Source: Desulfobulbaceae bacterium
Lineage (GTDB): Bacteria; Desulfobacterota; Desulfobulbia; Desulfobulbales; Desulfocapsaceae
Length of the DNA stretch: 64,000 nt
Assembly: GCA_008933635.1 (NCBI GenBank)
Contig: WBUQ01000005.1
Span: forward strand, 19,085-83,084
Direction of reading: 5' to 3'
Part shown: in pieces, positions 29,285-41,920 of the stretch
Position numbering within the stretch: the stretch's first letter is position 1
How the letters are laid out: every line of letters begins with the position of its first letter
Translations under genes and position numbers: made by a program
Notes under the pieces: model-generated
Database searches by the model: none
What the model was told of the DNA's origin: nothing
Seen by the model: only the letters and a program-made list of their open reading frames with translations

Positions 29285-30502
29285 ATGAAGAAGACTATTT
29301 CGACGTTGGCACTGATTTCCTTGTTTACCGCGACTTCCGCATTTGCCTCGGGCTATCGGATTCCGGAACAGTCGGTCGACTCCACTGCCAAGGCCGGGGC
29401 GAACGTGGCCTCCGCCATCCGGGCCGATGCCGCGTACTACAATCCGGCAAACATGTCCTGGCTGAGCAACGGCTGGCAGGCCCAGGTAGACCTGAGCTGG
29501 ATCCACCTGACGGCCGTTTCCTATGAGGATTACCGTTCTCCGTTCTTCAGCGGTGAATCCGAGGAGGAGAATTTCCTCGTTCCCACCGGCTTTGTTGTCT
29601 CTCCTTATTATGGAGATTTCCGCTTCGGTCTGGCGATCACCGCCCCTGACGGATTGGCCAAGAACTGGCGCGATCCCTACCCTCGTGCCGTTTCGCAGAA
29701 GATATCCCTCGAGGTCATTGATATCAACCCGACCGCCTCCTACAAGTTCAACGATATGGTCTCGGTTGCCGTCGGTCCGCGGTTGCTCTACAATAAGGCC
29801 GAATTCCAGGCAGACGCCCGGTACATTGGCCGGCCGGCCGCCATCGACATTGAAGGCGATACCGTCGAGTGGGGCTGGAACGCGGCCCTTTCGGTCAAGC
29901 CCAATGAGAAGCTCAATCTCTCAGCGACATATCGCTCGAATGTCGATCTCGAGTTCGAGGGCGACGTCGACATCTTTTATGGCCGGCCCCTGCCGACCAT
30001 TGACGGCGAACTCACAGTCCCCGCACCGGCAGTCCTGACCCTCGCCGTCGCCTTCGACGTGACCGAGGATCTGAACGTGGAGTTGCTCTGGGACCGGACA
30101 TTCTGGTCCGAGTATGAAGCGCTTGACTTCGATTTCACCCCGACCCTGGGGATCCCGGCCTTCGAGGCCCCCCGGCCGAAAAACTGGGATGACAGCAGCG
30201 CCTATCGCATCGGTGTGAGCTACAAGCTCAACGATGTGTGGACACTGTTGGGCGGTTTTGCCTATGATGAGTCACCGGCGCCGGATGAGACCCTGAGCTT
30301 CGAGCTGCCCGATTCTGACGCCTACCTGTTCTCGGCCGGTACCCAGTACAAGGTCAATGAGCAGATGGAACTCGGCCTGGGCGTTCTCTATGACCTCAAG
30401 GAAGAGCGCGAAGTGACGGTTAACCCCCTTGGCACGGTGTACGGTGAATTCACTGATTCAGCCGCCTGGCTGGTAACCGTCGGTATGAACTACAAGTTCT
30501 GA
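29285..30502 (+). CDS. FadL/OmpP1-type outer-membrane long-chain fatty acid transporter
   Basis: Signal peptide MKKTISTLALISLFTATSAFASGYRIPEQSVDSTAKAGANVASAIRADAAYYNPANMSWL; FadL-like NPAxM and C-terminal WLVTVGMNYKF. Confidence 0.92.
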   Translation: MKKTISTLALISLFTATSAFASGYRIPEQSVDSTAKAGANVASAIRADAAYYNPANMSWLSNGWQAQVDLSWIHLTAVSYEDYRSPFFSGESEEENFLVPTGFVVSPYYGDFRFGLAITAPDGLAKNWRDPYPRAVSQKISLEVIDINPTASYKFNDMVSVAVGPRLLYNKAEFQADARYIGRPAAIDIEGDTVEWGWNAALSVKPNEKLNLSATYRSNVDLEFEGDVDIFYGRPLPTIDGELTVPAPAVLTLAVAFDVTEDLNVELLWDRTFWSEYEALDFDFTPTLGIPAFEAPRPKNWDDSSAYRIGVSYKLNDVWTLLGGFAYDESPAPDETLSFELPDSDAYLFSAGTQYKVNEQMELGLGVLYDLKEEREVTVNPLGTVYGEFTDSAAWLVTVGMNYKF

Positions 30503-30523
30503 TACGCGAGTTAGCACGCACGG

Positions 30524-30563
30524 AAAAAGCCCTTGCCGCCCAGCGCTGCAAGGGCTTTTTTTA
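30524..30563 (+). terminator. Rho-independent terminator after the fadL-like gene
   Basis: AAAAAGCCCTTGccgcccagcgctgCAAGGGCTTTTTTT stem with U-tract. Confidence 0.9.
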
Positions 30564-30582
30564 TGGAGGGAGGGGGTGGTGA

Positions 30583-31452
30583 TTACAGTCCGCGCATGTA
30601 TTCGGGCCGGAGGCCTATTTGGCCCTGCAGGGCGGCGTCGATGAGCTGCAGGGTGGCTTCCTTGTCCTTGGGCAGCCGGGCCTTGATCGGCAGGTAGTTC
30701 GAGGCGTGGTTGGCGTGAAAGTAGCCGTCGCTGAGATCGGTCGCCGCCAGCAACTGGCGCAGTTCAAACAGCATGTCGTCCGGGCCGGGCAGGATGAAGC
30801 CGCCCTGGCGCCAGTCGTCGTGGAGGGGTGTGCCCGGCACCAGCATCAGGCTGAGGACCCCGACATATTCGGGATCGATGGCGGTGAGCACCCTGCCGGT
30901 CTCCGCGGCGTGGACCGGAGAGCGTTCTTTCTGGGCGATTCCGAGCAGGACGGTGACCGACAGTTTGATCCCGGCTTCACGGATCTTCCGCCCCATCTCG
31001 ATCATCCTGGCCGAGTCGGCGCCCTTGCCGATTGCCGCAAGTGTCTCATCGTCACCCGATTCCAGGCCGAGATAGGCGATGGTGAGGCCAAGATCGCGCA
31101 GCTGCCTGAGTTCTTCGATGGTTTTGCTCCTGATCGATTTGGTGTTGGCATAGGTGCCGACCCGGGTCACCCAGGGGAGTTTCTCGCGGATTGCGGTCAG
31201 CAGGGCGACCAGCCGTTTCTGGGGCAGGATCAGGGCATCGCCGTCGCAGAGGAAGAGGCGGTCCTGCCGGCGGCAGTGGATGCGGGCGAATTCCAGGTCG
31301 GCCGCGATGGTTGCCTCGTCTTTCAGGGCGAATCGGCTGCCCTTGTACATCCCGCAAAAGGTGCACTTGTTGTGCGAGCAGCCCCTCGTCACCTGCAGGA
31401 GGATCGAGGATGCTTCGCTCGGTGGGCGGAAGATGTTGCCCTGGTAGTCCAT
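30583..31452 (-). CDS. Radical SAM protein
   Basis: LLQVTRGCSHNKCTFCGMYKGSRF (Cys cluster), FLCDGDALILP, AYLGLESGDDETLAAIGKG. Confidence 0.88.
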   Translation of the reverse strand: MDYQGNIFRPPSEASSILLQVTRGCSHNKCTFCGMYKGSRFALKDEATIAADLEFARIHCRRQDRLFLCDGDALILPQKRLVALLTAIREKLPWVTRVGTYANTKSIRSKTIEELRQLRDLGLTIAYLGLESGDDETLAAIGKGADSARMIEMGRKIREAGIKLSVTVLLGIAQKERSPVHAAETGRVLTAIDPEYVGVLSLMLVPGTPLHDDWRQGGFILPGPDDMLFELRQLLAATDLSDGYFHANHASNYLPIKARLPKDKEATLQLIDAALQGQIGLRPEYMRGL

Positions 31453-31506
31453 GCCGGTTCCTCATTGCTGCCGGGGGAGTCGAGCTACCCCGGCGTTTCG
31501 TCGTAG

Positions 31507-33579
<2,073 letters not shown>

Positions 33580-33600
33580 ACCCGTCGTACGCCTGCGGCT

Positions 33601-36030
33601 TCACCCCCGGTCCTTCTCCAGTTCTTTCTTGACCGCCAGGCCGAGCTGATTGAGGCTGTAGGGTTTCTTGACAAAGGTTCCGGCCCCGAGCCTGCAGGCT
33701 ACCTGCACCTCCTCGTTCTCGGAAAAGCCGCTGACGATGATGGCTTTCTGGCCGGGGTGGACAGTGATCATCATCTCGTAGGTCTGCCGGCCATTCATCC
33801 CTGGCGGCATGATCATGTCGAGGATGACCAGGTCGAATTTCCTCCTGCGCAGGAACTCGACCGCCTCTTCGCCGGAAGCGGCCGTTTCAACCGAATAACC
33901 GAGGACGGTGAGGATGGTCGAGGCGATGTCCCGCTGTATCTCTTCGTCGTCAACCACCAGGATGGAACCTTCCCCGCGCAGTTCGGCGCTGTCGACCATC
34001 AGGGTACGCGGTGTCGCCTGTTCCTCCGTGATCGGGAAATACAGGGAGAAGCAGGATCCGCGGGCCGTGCTGGCTACGGTCACCGTACCCTGATGATCGA
34101 GCATGGTGTTCCAGACCACGGTGAGGCCGAGGCCGGTGCCGCTTCTTCCCAGTTTCTTTCTGGTGAAGAAGGGGTCAAAGATATGCGGGAGGGCCTCGGC
34201 GGGGATGCCCTTGCCGTTGTCGCTTATTTCGAGCAGCGCGTAAGGGCCGGGAGAGAGTTGCGCGGGAATGCCGTCCACCTGCACGGCAGAGGTGGCAATG
34301 GTTATGGTGCCACCCTTGTCCAGAGCTTCTGCGGCGTTGGTGATCAGATTGACGATACATTTCGTTACATGTATCGGTGAACAGGAGATAGGCAGCGGCT
34401 CATCGTGCAGCATGATCCGGCAGGAGATCTCCGGGGGGCTGTTCATGAGTTTGCCGTGCTGGGGAGACTGAAGGTACTCCCTGACCGTTTCGTTCAGGTC
34501 GAGCACTTCACGGTTGCTGGCGACCCCTCTGGCCACGGTCAGCAGATCGGCGACAACGGCGGCCGCCCGATTCCCGGATTCCCTGATCTTCTCCAGCGGA
34601 TCCCGGAGCGGACTGTCCATGGGCAGTTTGAGCAGGAGCAACTCGGGATAGTTGATGATGCCGGAAAGCAGATTGTTGAGATCGTGGGCGACGCCACCGG
34701 CCATCTGGCCGATGGACTCCATCCGCTTGGCCTTTGCCAATTCGGCCTGGGCCTCCTCCTTTTCCTTCAGTATCCTGTTGGCCTGTTCCGCCAGGATCTT
34801 CAGCTCGCGGATCTTCAGCCGTTTGGTATCGATCGGCCCGGTCCTGCCGGCCGCCGGCGCCATCGTGAACAGGCTCATTTCGTTGAGGAGTTTGAGGAAG
34901 AGGTGGCGGCCGATGAAGAACACGGCAATCAGGATGGAGACGAGAATGCAGAGGGTGGTGATGATCTTGCGGCGCAACTCGTCGAGCAGGGAGTGCCGGT
35001 ATTCAGTGATTTTTTCATCGATGTCATCAAGGTAGACGCCACTTCCGATGACCCACTCCCAGCCCGGAATAGCCTGGACGTAACTGATTTTTCTCGCCGG
35101 CTTGCCGCTCTCGGGATCGAATGTGGCGGTGTATTCGAGGAAGCCGCCGCCTGGCTGACGGCCGGTGCGGTCGAGTTCCTGGACGAGCTTCATGCCGCTG
35201 GCGTCGAGCAGCTCCCAGCGGTTCTTGCCGATGACCTCCTTGTTGGCATGGTTCAGACAGATGCCTTCCTTGGTATGGATGAACACATAGCCCTTGGTTC
35301 CGTAGCTGACGGCGGCAATTCTTCTGATCGCCGCCTCCCGGGCTTTATTGTCGGCATCGGCGACAAAATCGCCGGCGCCGATGACCCATTCATATGGGGC
35401 AAAATGTTTGACGTAGCCGATTTTCAGCTGGCCCCTGTCGATATGGTACCGCTCGTCGATTTCCGGCCGGCTCCAGTAATAGTTGACAAAACCGCCTTCC
35501 GGCTGACTAATGGCCGTCCTGACAAAGGACTGGGCGATCTTCTGCCCCTGGCTGTCGGTGAGGTCGAAGTCGCTTTTCCCGATTGATTCCGACCGGTAGG
35601 GGTGGGCGATCAGGCGGTAGCCGGTGTCGTGGATCCAGAAGTAACCATGGCCGTCAAGCGGACGTTCCGCCATCAGCGCCCGGATGATGACCTGCTGGAT
35701 CTCCTTGTCGGGAAACCTGCCGGCCATCTCTTTATGGATGGATGCCGCGATCCGGTAGCCGTTGTCGACCGCTTCGGATACGCGTTTGCGCAGCTCCGGT
35801 TCGACGGCCAGCCGGCGGAGATCGGCGCTTTCCACCATCAGGTTGACCAGCGTCCTGGATTCGGCCTTGCGGGTGGAAATGTAGTCATCGCGGACGAGGT
35901 CGAGCATCTGGTCGTGGTGCCGGTATTCGCCGACCAGCCAGAAGATGCCGAGCGTACCGACGGCCAGCAGCAGGACCGTGGCAATCACGATCTGGTACAG
36001 TGTCCGGAAACTGTAGGTTCCTTTCAGCAT
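33601..36030 (-). CDS. Hybrid sensor histidine kinase: tandem Cache sensor, HisKA/HATPase, C-terminal receiver
   Basis: Two Gx[12 protein letters not shown]-type Cache modules, [60 protein letters not shown]...[18 protein letters not shown]. Confidence 0.9.
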   Translation of the reverse strand: MLKGTYSFRTLYQIVIATVLLLAVGTLGIFWLVGEYRHHDQMLDLVRDDYISTRKAESRTLVNLMVESADLRRLAVEPELRKRVSEAVDNGYRIAASIHKEMAGRFPDKEIQQVIIRALMAERPLDGHGYFWIHDTGYRLIAHPYRSESIGKSDFDLTDSQGQKIAQSFVRTAISQPEGGFVNYYWSRPEIDERYHIDRGQLKIGYVKHFAPYEWVIGAGDFVADADNKAREAAIRRIAAVSYGTKGYVFIHTKEGICLNHANKEVIGKNRWELLDASGMKLVQELDRTGRQPGGGFLEYTATFDPESGKPARKISYVQAIPGWEWVIGSGVYLDDIDEKITEYRHSLLDELRRKIITTLCILVSILIAVFFIGRHLFLKLLNEMSLFTMAPAAGRTGPIDTKRLKIRELKILAEQANRILKEKEEAQAELAKAKRMESIGQMAGGVAHDLNNLLSGIINYPELLLLKLPMDSPLRDPLEKIRESGNRAAAVVADLLTVARGVASNREVLDLNETVREYLQSPQHGKLMNSPPEISCRIMLHDEPLPISCSPIHVTKCIVNLITNAAEALDKGGTITIATSAVQVDGIPAQLSPGPYALLEISDNGKGIPAEALPHIFDPFFTRKKLGRSGTGLGLTVVWNTMLDHQGTVTVASTARGSCFSLYFPITEEQATPRTLMVDSAELRGEGSILVVDDEEIQRDIASTILTVLGYSVETAASGEEAVEFLRRRKFDLVILDMIMPPGMNGRQTYEMMITVHPGQKAIIVSGFSENEEVQVACRLGAGTFVKKPYSLNQLGLAVKKELEKDRG

Positions 36031-36093
36031 GGCCGCATCAGTTCGTTCTGGGCAAAGAAGGGTGCACGGTTGCTGCAACACGCACGATGAATT

Positions 36094-36591
36094 TCAGAAT
36101 TGAAGGCTTTCCTGCCTCTCCCTGGCCGCTTTCCGCTCTTCGCACCTCCTCGTGTACTGCTCCTCGCTGTCGCGGAGTTCCCTGGCCAGCTTTCTGCACG
36201 CCTTTTTTGCGGAATCCTTTTTCTTCTGCAGGGACTTGTCGGCGGAGTCTTTCAGTTTCTTCTTGGTTTTCTTCAGTTTTTTCCACTGGAAACTGTACGC
36301 TGCGAAGAGGTTGGCCCATCGTTCCTCCTCTTCCGTGTCATAGGCAATGACCTCGAGGTGGTCGGCACTGTAGGCAATGGTAAGGTCTGTGCTGCAGAAC
36401 CGGCATTGGCCGGTTGTGATGACGCAGGTGCTGGCCTCGAACCGGCCGTTGAATTCTCTCCTTGAGGAAGCATCGTAGTCTATGGTGTAGGACTTGTCGC
36501 AGACCGGGCAGAAGAAATAGTAGTTTGCGGGCCCCCAGATTTCGCCTTCCCGTTGGCCTGTGGCGCTGATCTTCTTCTTTTTTCCTGTCAT
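36094..36591 (-). CDS. Hypothetical protein: Zn-ribbon-like Cys motifs plus Lys/Arg/Glu-rich helix (paralog A)
   Basis: FFCPVCDKSYTIDYDASSRREFNGRFEASTCVITTGQCRFCSTDLTIAYSADHLEVIAYDTEEEERW then a charged helix; alignable to the next gene. Confidence 0.7.
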   Translation of the reverse strand: MTGKKKKISATGQREGEIWGPANYYFFCPVCDKSYTIDYDASSRREFNGRFEASTCVITTGQCRFCSTDLTIAYSADHLEVIAYDTEEEERWANLFAAYSFQWKKLKKTKKKLKDSADKSLQKKKDSAKKACRKLARELRDSEEQYTRRCEERKAARERQESLQF

Positions 36592-36647
36592 GGTTCTCTT
36601 CCGGGCGTTCCGGTCTGGTGGATGGTGTGCAGCGGGTCAAGACGGAA

Positions 36648-37127
36648 TCAGAACGGTACGCTTTCCTCCAGCCGCCGTGCGATCGTTGCCCTCTTGCATT
36701 CTTCGAGGTATTTCTCGTTCCTGGAAAAGATCTTGTTTTCCAGCCGTTCGAGCTTGCGTCTCAGCCGGTTTTTCTTCTCCTTGAGCTCGATTGTCCTGTC
36801 CTTGCCGTACAGCTCTTTCATCCGCTGGAATTGCTGCTGCTTCTGCTCATGCCGGTTGGCAAGGCGGCGGCGACGCTCTTCGGCAGCGCTGTCGTAAGCG
36901 AGGACGCCAAGATGGTCGGCGTCGTAGACCAGGTAGATCAGGGTCTGGCAGTACGCGCAGGGGGCTTCCTTGATGAAACAGGTGTACTCGTCGTATCGGC
37001 CGTCATAGACCTTCCTGCCGGCGGCGTCGTAGCGGATACGGTAGGGTTGGGCGCAGACGGGGCAGGAAAAGTGGTAGGTTTCCGGCTTTCCCGGATCCGG
37101 GGCGAGTATCGACGATGCGGGGGTCAT
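36648..37127 (-). CDS. Hypothetical protein: Zn-ribbon-like Cys motifs plus charged helix (paralog B)
   Basis: FSCPVCAQPYRIRYDAAGRKVYDGRYDEYTCFIKEAPCAYCQTLIYLVYDADHLGVLAYDSAAEERRR; ATG at 37127 with GGGAG upstream. Confidence 0.7.
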   Translation of the reverse strand: MTPASSILAPDPGKPETYHFSCPVCAQPYRIRYDAAGRKVYDGRYDEYTCFIKEAPCAYCQTLIYLVYDADHLGVLAYDSAAEERRRRLANRHEQKQQQFQRMKELYGKDRTIELKEKKNRLRRKLERLENKIFSRNEKYLEECKRATIARRLEESVPF

Positions 37128-37251
37128 GGCGTATCTCCCTGATTGGCCAGATGCGTTCCAGTTTGTATTGTAGCTGGAAAGGTGGAAGGAGGTCAAATTT
37201 TCATCAGAGAAAACCCGGATTGTGCGGCAATACTCGTCGTGCCGGTCGGTA

Positions 37252-37545
37252 TCATTCCGGGTCGGCATCACCGGACGTATATCCGCTGCCGTCCTTTTCC
37301 TCTGCCGGGGACTGGCCTTGGCTGTCGCCGGCATAAAGCTGAGTTGCCGCAAGGAGCAGGAAGGCGATGGTGACCAGTGGCGCCAGATAGACAAAAAAAC
37401 CGGCAAGTCGGGGATAGCCGGCTGATTGGGCAAAATCCGGGGCGAGGTGCTTCAGCAGGATATGGCTGGCGATCGCCAGCAGCACGCACAGCCACCACGG
37501 GATCCTGGCGCTGGCCGGCGGTTGCTTTGACGCTGGGCTGCTCAT
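37252..37545 (-). CDS. Small membrane protein, unknown function
   Basis: 97 aa with two hydrophobic segments; its start overlaps the stop of the upstream HEAT-like gene. Confidence 0.55.
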   Translation of the reverse strand: MSSPASKQPPASARIPWWLCVLLAIASHILLKHLAPDFAQSAGYPRLAGFFVYLAPLVTIAFLLLAATQLYAGDSQGQSPAEEKDGSGYTSGDADPE

Positions 37546-37931
37546 GATTCGTCCAGGACGATTCCGGCCATTTCCCGTACCTGCGGACTGGGATCGGCGA
37601 GTTTCGTCCTGACCAGTTCGATCGCCTCGCCGGTGCCGATGATGCCGAGGATGTTCACCGCCTCACCCCGGTACAGCGGCTCTTCACTGTCGAGGGCCTT
37701 GCCGAGGGATGGAATCGCCAGCGGCAGTCGTTCGGGTTGCAGGGTCTTGAGCTCCTCGACCAGTACAGAAACACCGAGTCGGACCGCGAAGCGTTCGTCG
37801 GCGAGGATCTCGCCGATCCAGCAATAATAGCGGGGATCCCGACGGAACATGGCGATGATGTTGTCGACATGACCCATCTCCAGGAAATCGGCTATCACCT
37901 TCTTCAGTTCTTTGTCGCTGACCTGGTCCAT
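37542..37931 (-). CDS. HEAT-repeat-like protein
   Basis: 129 aa; helical repeats ending EEPLYRGEAVNILGIIGTGEAIELVRTKLADPSPQVREMAGIVLDES. Confidence 0.7.
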   Translation of the reverse strand: MDQVSDKELKKVIADFLEMGHVDNIIAMFRRDPRYYCWIGEILADERFAVRLGVSVLVEELKTLQPERLPLAIPSLGKALDSEEPLYRGEAVNILGIIGTGEAIELVRTKLADPSPQVREMAGIVLDES

Positions 37932-38022
37932 GTCGTCGTTCTCCAGCTATTCAAGCCTTGTCAATGCCGCCATTGTTTCACTGTGCCGGCAAAGGCCGGC
38001 GAAGGCAAGTGAATTGCGGTTT

Positions 38023-39855
38023 CTATGGGCCGAAGAGGCGGGAGGAGGCGGTATCTTCGCCGTTGCCATTGGAACGGTCCATGGCCACCAGGTCGGCGTA
38101 GTAGCCGCCGGTGGCCATCAGTTCGTCATGGCTCCCCTGCTGGACGATCCGGCCGTGCTGCATGGCGATGATGTGGTCGGCTCGACGGATGGTCGAGAGA
38201 CGGTGGGCGATGACCAACGAGGTCCGGCCCCGGAAGCTGTCGTCGAGGGCCTCCTCGAGAATGTTTTCCGATTCGGTGTCGATGGCGGCAGTGGCCTCGT
38301 CGAGGACGAGGACGGCCGGATCGCGGCACAGTACCCGGGCAAAGGCCAGCAACTGCTTCTCACCGGAGGACAACTCATGGCCGCCTTCGCCGATCATGGT
38401 GTCGAGCCCGTGCGGCAGGCGGCGGACAAAGCGGTTCATGCCGGTACGGGAGAGGATCGACTCCACGTCTTTACGGCTCCGGCCGCTGTTCATGACGATG
38501 TTGGCGAGCAGGCTGTCCTGCAGGATCAATACGTCCTGGAGGACGACGCCGACCATCGACCGCAGGTCGGCCAGCGCCAGATGGGAGATGTCGAGACCGT
38601 CGATGGTGATCGTCCCTGACTGCGCTTCGTAAAAGCGCAGCAGCAGGTTGACGAGGGTCGTCTTGCCGGAGCCTGTGGTGCCGACCAGGGCGACTGCCTG
38701 GCCCGGTCGCAGGGTCAGGGACAGGTCGTGAATGACGGGGGTCTGCGGGTTGTACCCGAAGCGGATGCGGTCAAAGTGCAGTTCGCCACGAACGGTTGCA
38801 GGTTTCGCAAGCGGTCGGGCCGGGTCGGCGATCCGGCTTGCGGTGTCGAGCAGCTGGAAGATCCGCTCGGCCGAGGCCATCGCCGACTGGACGATCGAAT
38901 ATTTCTGCGACAGTTCCCTGAGCGGCTGAAAAAACAGGCGCATATAGGAGATGAAGGCCACCAGCTCGCCGAGGCTGAGCCGGGACTGGAGGATCTCGCC
39001 GCCGCCGTACCAGAGGATCATGGCGGTGGCGAGGCTGCTCATGAACTCGGTGATCGGCATGAACGTGCCGAAGAGGCGGATCTGACTGAGCGTCCGTTCC
39101 AGGTAGCCACGGCTCAGGTCTTCAAACTCCCGTCTGCTCTTTTCCTCCCGGCTGAACAGCTGGAGGATGGCCATGCCGGTGATGGCTTCCTGCAGGAAAT
39201 TGTTGAGCAATACCAGCTGGCTGCGGATGGCACGGAAGCAGGCGCGGGCCAGTCGGGCGAAGAGGGTGGTGACAAGTGCCGAAATCGGGACGAAGATCGT
39301 CAGCAGCAGGGCCAGCTTGACGTTCATCAGGTAGAGCAGTATCAGGATGCCGAGCATCCGCACCAGTTCATTGAAGAGGGTGACCATCACCGAGGTGAAC
39401 ATCTCGTGCATGTTCTGGATGTCGTTAGTCAAACGGGTGACTAGACGGCCGGTGGGGTGGGTGCTGAAGAACTGCAGATCCAGGCGGAGGATGTGGGTGA
39501 ACAGGTCCTGGCGGATGCGGTGCATGATCGACTGGCCGATCCACTCCAGCAGGACAGTCTGGACGAAGGTCGTGGCGAAGACCAGCAGGACCAGCAGCCC
39601 GTACCACAGCGAGGTCCGGGTGAGTCCGGCGAGCCGGGCGGTGTCCTCGAGATTGCCGGCGGTAATGAAACCGTCGATACCTTGCTGGAGGAGGGTCGGC
39701 AGGGTCAGGGTGCCCCCGGTGATAAACAGGGACAGGGTCACCGCCCCTGCCAGGGCCAGCCAGTGATGGATGCTGTACCGGAGGATTCGCCCCCAGATGC
39801 GGAAATCGCTGAGCGATCCTCCTCGTTTATCCTCATCGTAGCCGAAATTCCTCAT
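38023..39855 (-). CDS. ABC exporter half-transporter (TM + NBD), MdlB/MsbA type
   Basis: VALVGTTGSGKTTLVNLLLRFY (Walker A), LSSGEKQLLAFARVLCRDPAVLVLDEATAAID. Confidence 0.93.
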   Translation of the reverse strand: MRNFGYDEDKRGGSLSDFRIWGRILRYSIHHWLALAGAVTLSLFITGGTLTLPTLLQQGIDGFITAGNLEDTARLAGLTRTSLWYGLLVLLVFATTFVQTVLLEWIGQSIMHRIRQDLFTHILRLDLQFFSTHPTGRLVTRLTNDIQNMHEMFTSVMVTLFNELVRMLGILILLYLMNVKLALLLTIFVPISALVTTLFARLARACFRAIRSQLVLLNNFLQEAITGMAILQLFSREEKSRREFEDLSRGYLERTLSQIRLFGTFMPITEFMSSLATAMILWYGGGEILQSRLSLGELVAFISYMRLFFQPLRELSQKYSIVQSAMASAERIFQLLDTASRIADPARPLAKPATVRGELHFDRIRFGYNPQTPVIHDLSLTLRPGQAVALVGTTGSGKTTLVNLLLRFYEAQSGTITIDGLDISHLALADLRSMVGVVLQDVLILQDSLLANIVMNSGRSRKDVESILSRTGMNRFVRRLPHGLDTMIGEGGHELSSGEKQLLAFARVLCRDPAVLVLDEATAAIDTESENILEEALDDSFRGRTSLVIAHRLSTIRRADHIIAMQHGRIVQQGSHDELMATGGYYADLVAMDRSNGNGEDTASSRLFGP

Positions 39856-41687
39856 AACGCCTCCTCCGCCTGCGGCCGCATCTGTTTTTCGTACATCGAC
39901 CGATAGAGGGAGCTGGCGGCGAGGAGTTCCTCATGGCCGCCGGTGCAGGCGATCCGGCCCTCGTCGAGGACGATGATCCGGTCGGTGAGGGAGAGCATCT
40001 TGATCCGGTTCGAGACGATCAGCACGGTCTTGCCGGCGAAGCGCTGCCGCAGCCCGGCGAAGACTTCGTGCTCGGTGGCGACGTCGACCGCCGACAGGCC
40101 GTCGTCGATCACCAGCACCGGCCGGTCGCAGAGCAGGGCCCGGGCCAGGGCCAGACGCTGGCGCTGGCCGCCGGACAGCTTGACGCCGCGCTCGCCGATG
40201 AGGGATGCATAGCCATCCGGCAGTTCACGGATCTCCTCGTCGATGGCAGCGCTGGCGGCGGCCGCGATGATTTCCTGCTCCGTGGCCTCCGGCCGGCCGA
40301 GGGCGATATTGGCGGCGATGGTATCGGAGAACAGGACGGGCTCCTGGCCGACATAGGCGATATGGTTGCGGACATATGAAAGCGGCAAGGCGTTGACGTC
40401 GCGGCCGCCAAAGAACAGCTGGCCGTCCGCTACCGGATAGAGCCGGGCCAGCAGCCGGCAGATGGTCGACTTGCCGCTGCCGGTACGGCCGGTTATGCCG
40501 TGGATGCCGGGGCCGATCTTGAGATCGATATCGACGAGAGCCGGAGACAGCCCGGGGGCATAGGCGAAGTGCAGCCCACGCAGGCTGAACGAAGGGTGAT
40601 CGAGCGGCGGTTCGCCGTTGTCGGCGATATCCGGCAGGGTTGCACGGCAGCCGAGCAGGTGATGGATGCGGTTGAGCGAGGTCAGTCCGCGCTGGACGAT
40701 GTTGGCTACCCAGCCGATCGCCATCATCGGCCAGACCAGCATCGCCAGGTAGGAGATGAAGGCGACGAAATCGCCCATGGTGAGGGTGCCGGCAATCACC
40801 AGTCGGCCGCCGACCAGCAGGATTATCAGCATTCCCAGGTTTCCCGCCAGTGTCGCGATCGGGGTGATCAGCCCCTGGATGTAGGCGACGCCGAGATTGC
40901 TTCTGACGTAGCGGCGGCCAAGCCGGTCGAACCGGTCGGTCTGGAACAGCTCCATGGTGTAGGCCTTGATCAGGCGGATGGAAACGACGGTGGAGCGGGA
41001 GAACTCGGTCAGGAGGGAAAACTGTTCCTGCACGGTATTGAAGCGATGATGCAGGCGACCGCTGAGGCTGCGGGTGAACCAGGCGAGGAAGGGCATCGGC
41101 AGCAGGGCCAGCAGCGTCAGCTGGACATGGATGTGGAGCATGAAGGCGATGGTCGCCAGCGACATCACCAGCGCGTCGGCGGCGGCAACCATGCCCATGC
41201 CGCAGGCCATCTGGACGGCGGCCAGGTCGTTGCTGGAGTGGGCCATCAGGTCGCCCGGGGTGTGTTTTTCGAAGAAGGGGGCGTCCATCCGCAGCAGATG
41301 CGAAAAGATCCGGTTGCGCAGGTTCTGCTCGAGCAGCCGGGAAAAGCCGATGATCAGGTAGCGCCAGACGAAGCGGAGACCGGCAACGGCGATGGCGATG
41401 GCGACGATCAGCGCGGCCAGGCCGAGCAGACTGGCATGGCTGATGGAACTGTCCGCCAGACCGTCCACCCCGTGCTTGAGGACGCGGGGGATGACCAGCT
41501 GCAGGAAGTCGACGATGATCAGGGCGACGAAGCCTCCGACCAGCTGCCAGCGGTATCGGCCGAACGATGGCCGCAGCAGATCGATCAGCTCGGGAAGGCT
41601 GGCTCGTTTTGGGCTGGTGTCTGCGGAGGCGTCGGAAGGAGGTGTATGCACTGACAGAGGAAGTACAAATAATGCGCGTGGAGGCAT
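39852..41687 (-). CDS. ABC exporter half-transporter (TM + NBD), MdlA type
   Basis: GITGRTGSGKSTICRLLARLY, LSGGQRQRLALARALLCDRPVLVIDDGLSAVD; 4-nt overlap with the partner gene. Confidence 0.92.
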   Translation of the reverse strand: MPPRALFVLPLSVHTPPSDASADTSPKRASLPELIDLLRPSFGRYRWQLVGGFVALIIVDFLQLVIPRVLKHGVDGLADSSISHASLLGLAALIVAIAIAVAGLRFVWRYLIIGFSRLLEQNLRNRIFSHLLRMDAPFFEKHTPGDLMAHSSNDLAAVQMACGMGMVAAADALVMSLATIAFMLHIHVQLTLLALLPMPFLAWFTRSLSGRLHHRFNTVQEQFSLLTEFSRSTVVSIRLIKAYTMELFQTDRFDRLGRRYVRSNLGVAYIQGLITPIATLAGNLGMLIILLVGGRLVIAGTLTMGDFVAFISYLAMLVWPMMAIGWVANIVQRGLTSLNRIHHLLGCRATLPDIADNGEPPLDHPSFSLRGLHFAYAPGLSPALVDIDLKIGPGIHGITGRTGSGKSTICRLLARLYPVADGQLFFGGRDVNALPLSYVRNHIAYVGQEPVLFSDTIAANIALGRPEATEQEIIAAAASAAIDEEIRELPDGYASLIGERGVKLSGGQRQRLALARALLCDRPVLVIDDGLSAVDVATEHEVFAGLRQRFAGKTVLIVSNRIKMLSLTDRIIVLDEGRIACTGGHEELLAASSLYRSMYEKQMRPQAEEAL

Positions 41688-41920
41688 GAAGAATCGAAGG
41701 ATTCCGTCTCGGTTTCAGTCGGTTGTTGTTTCAGCTATAACAGACCATGGCTCGAAACCCAAGGGCAAAACCGGCGATGAACATTTCGGGAGGGATCTGC
41801 CGGGTGCTTTTCGGAAAGAATGGCTCCAGCGGAGACCGCTGTTTGTTTTTCCTCTCACCGTGATTATGCTGTGTCGAAAAGATATCGGGCGGCACCTATA
41901 CGGAATCAGGCGGAGCGGGC

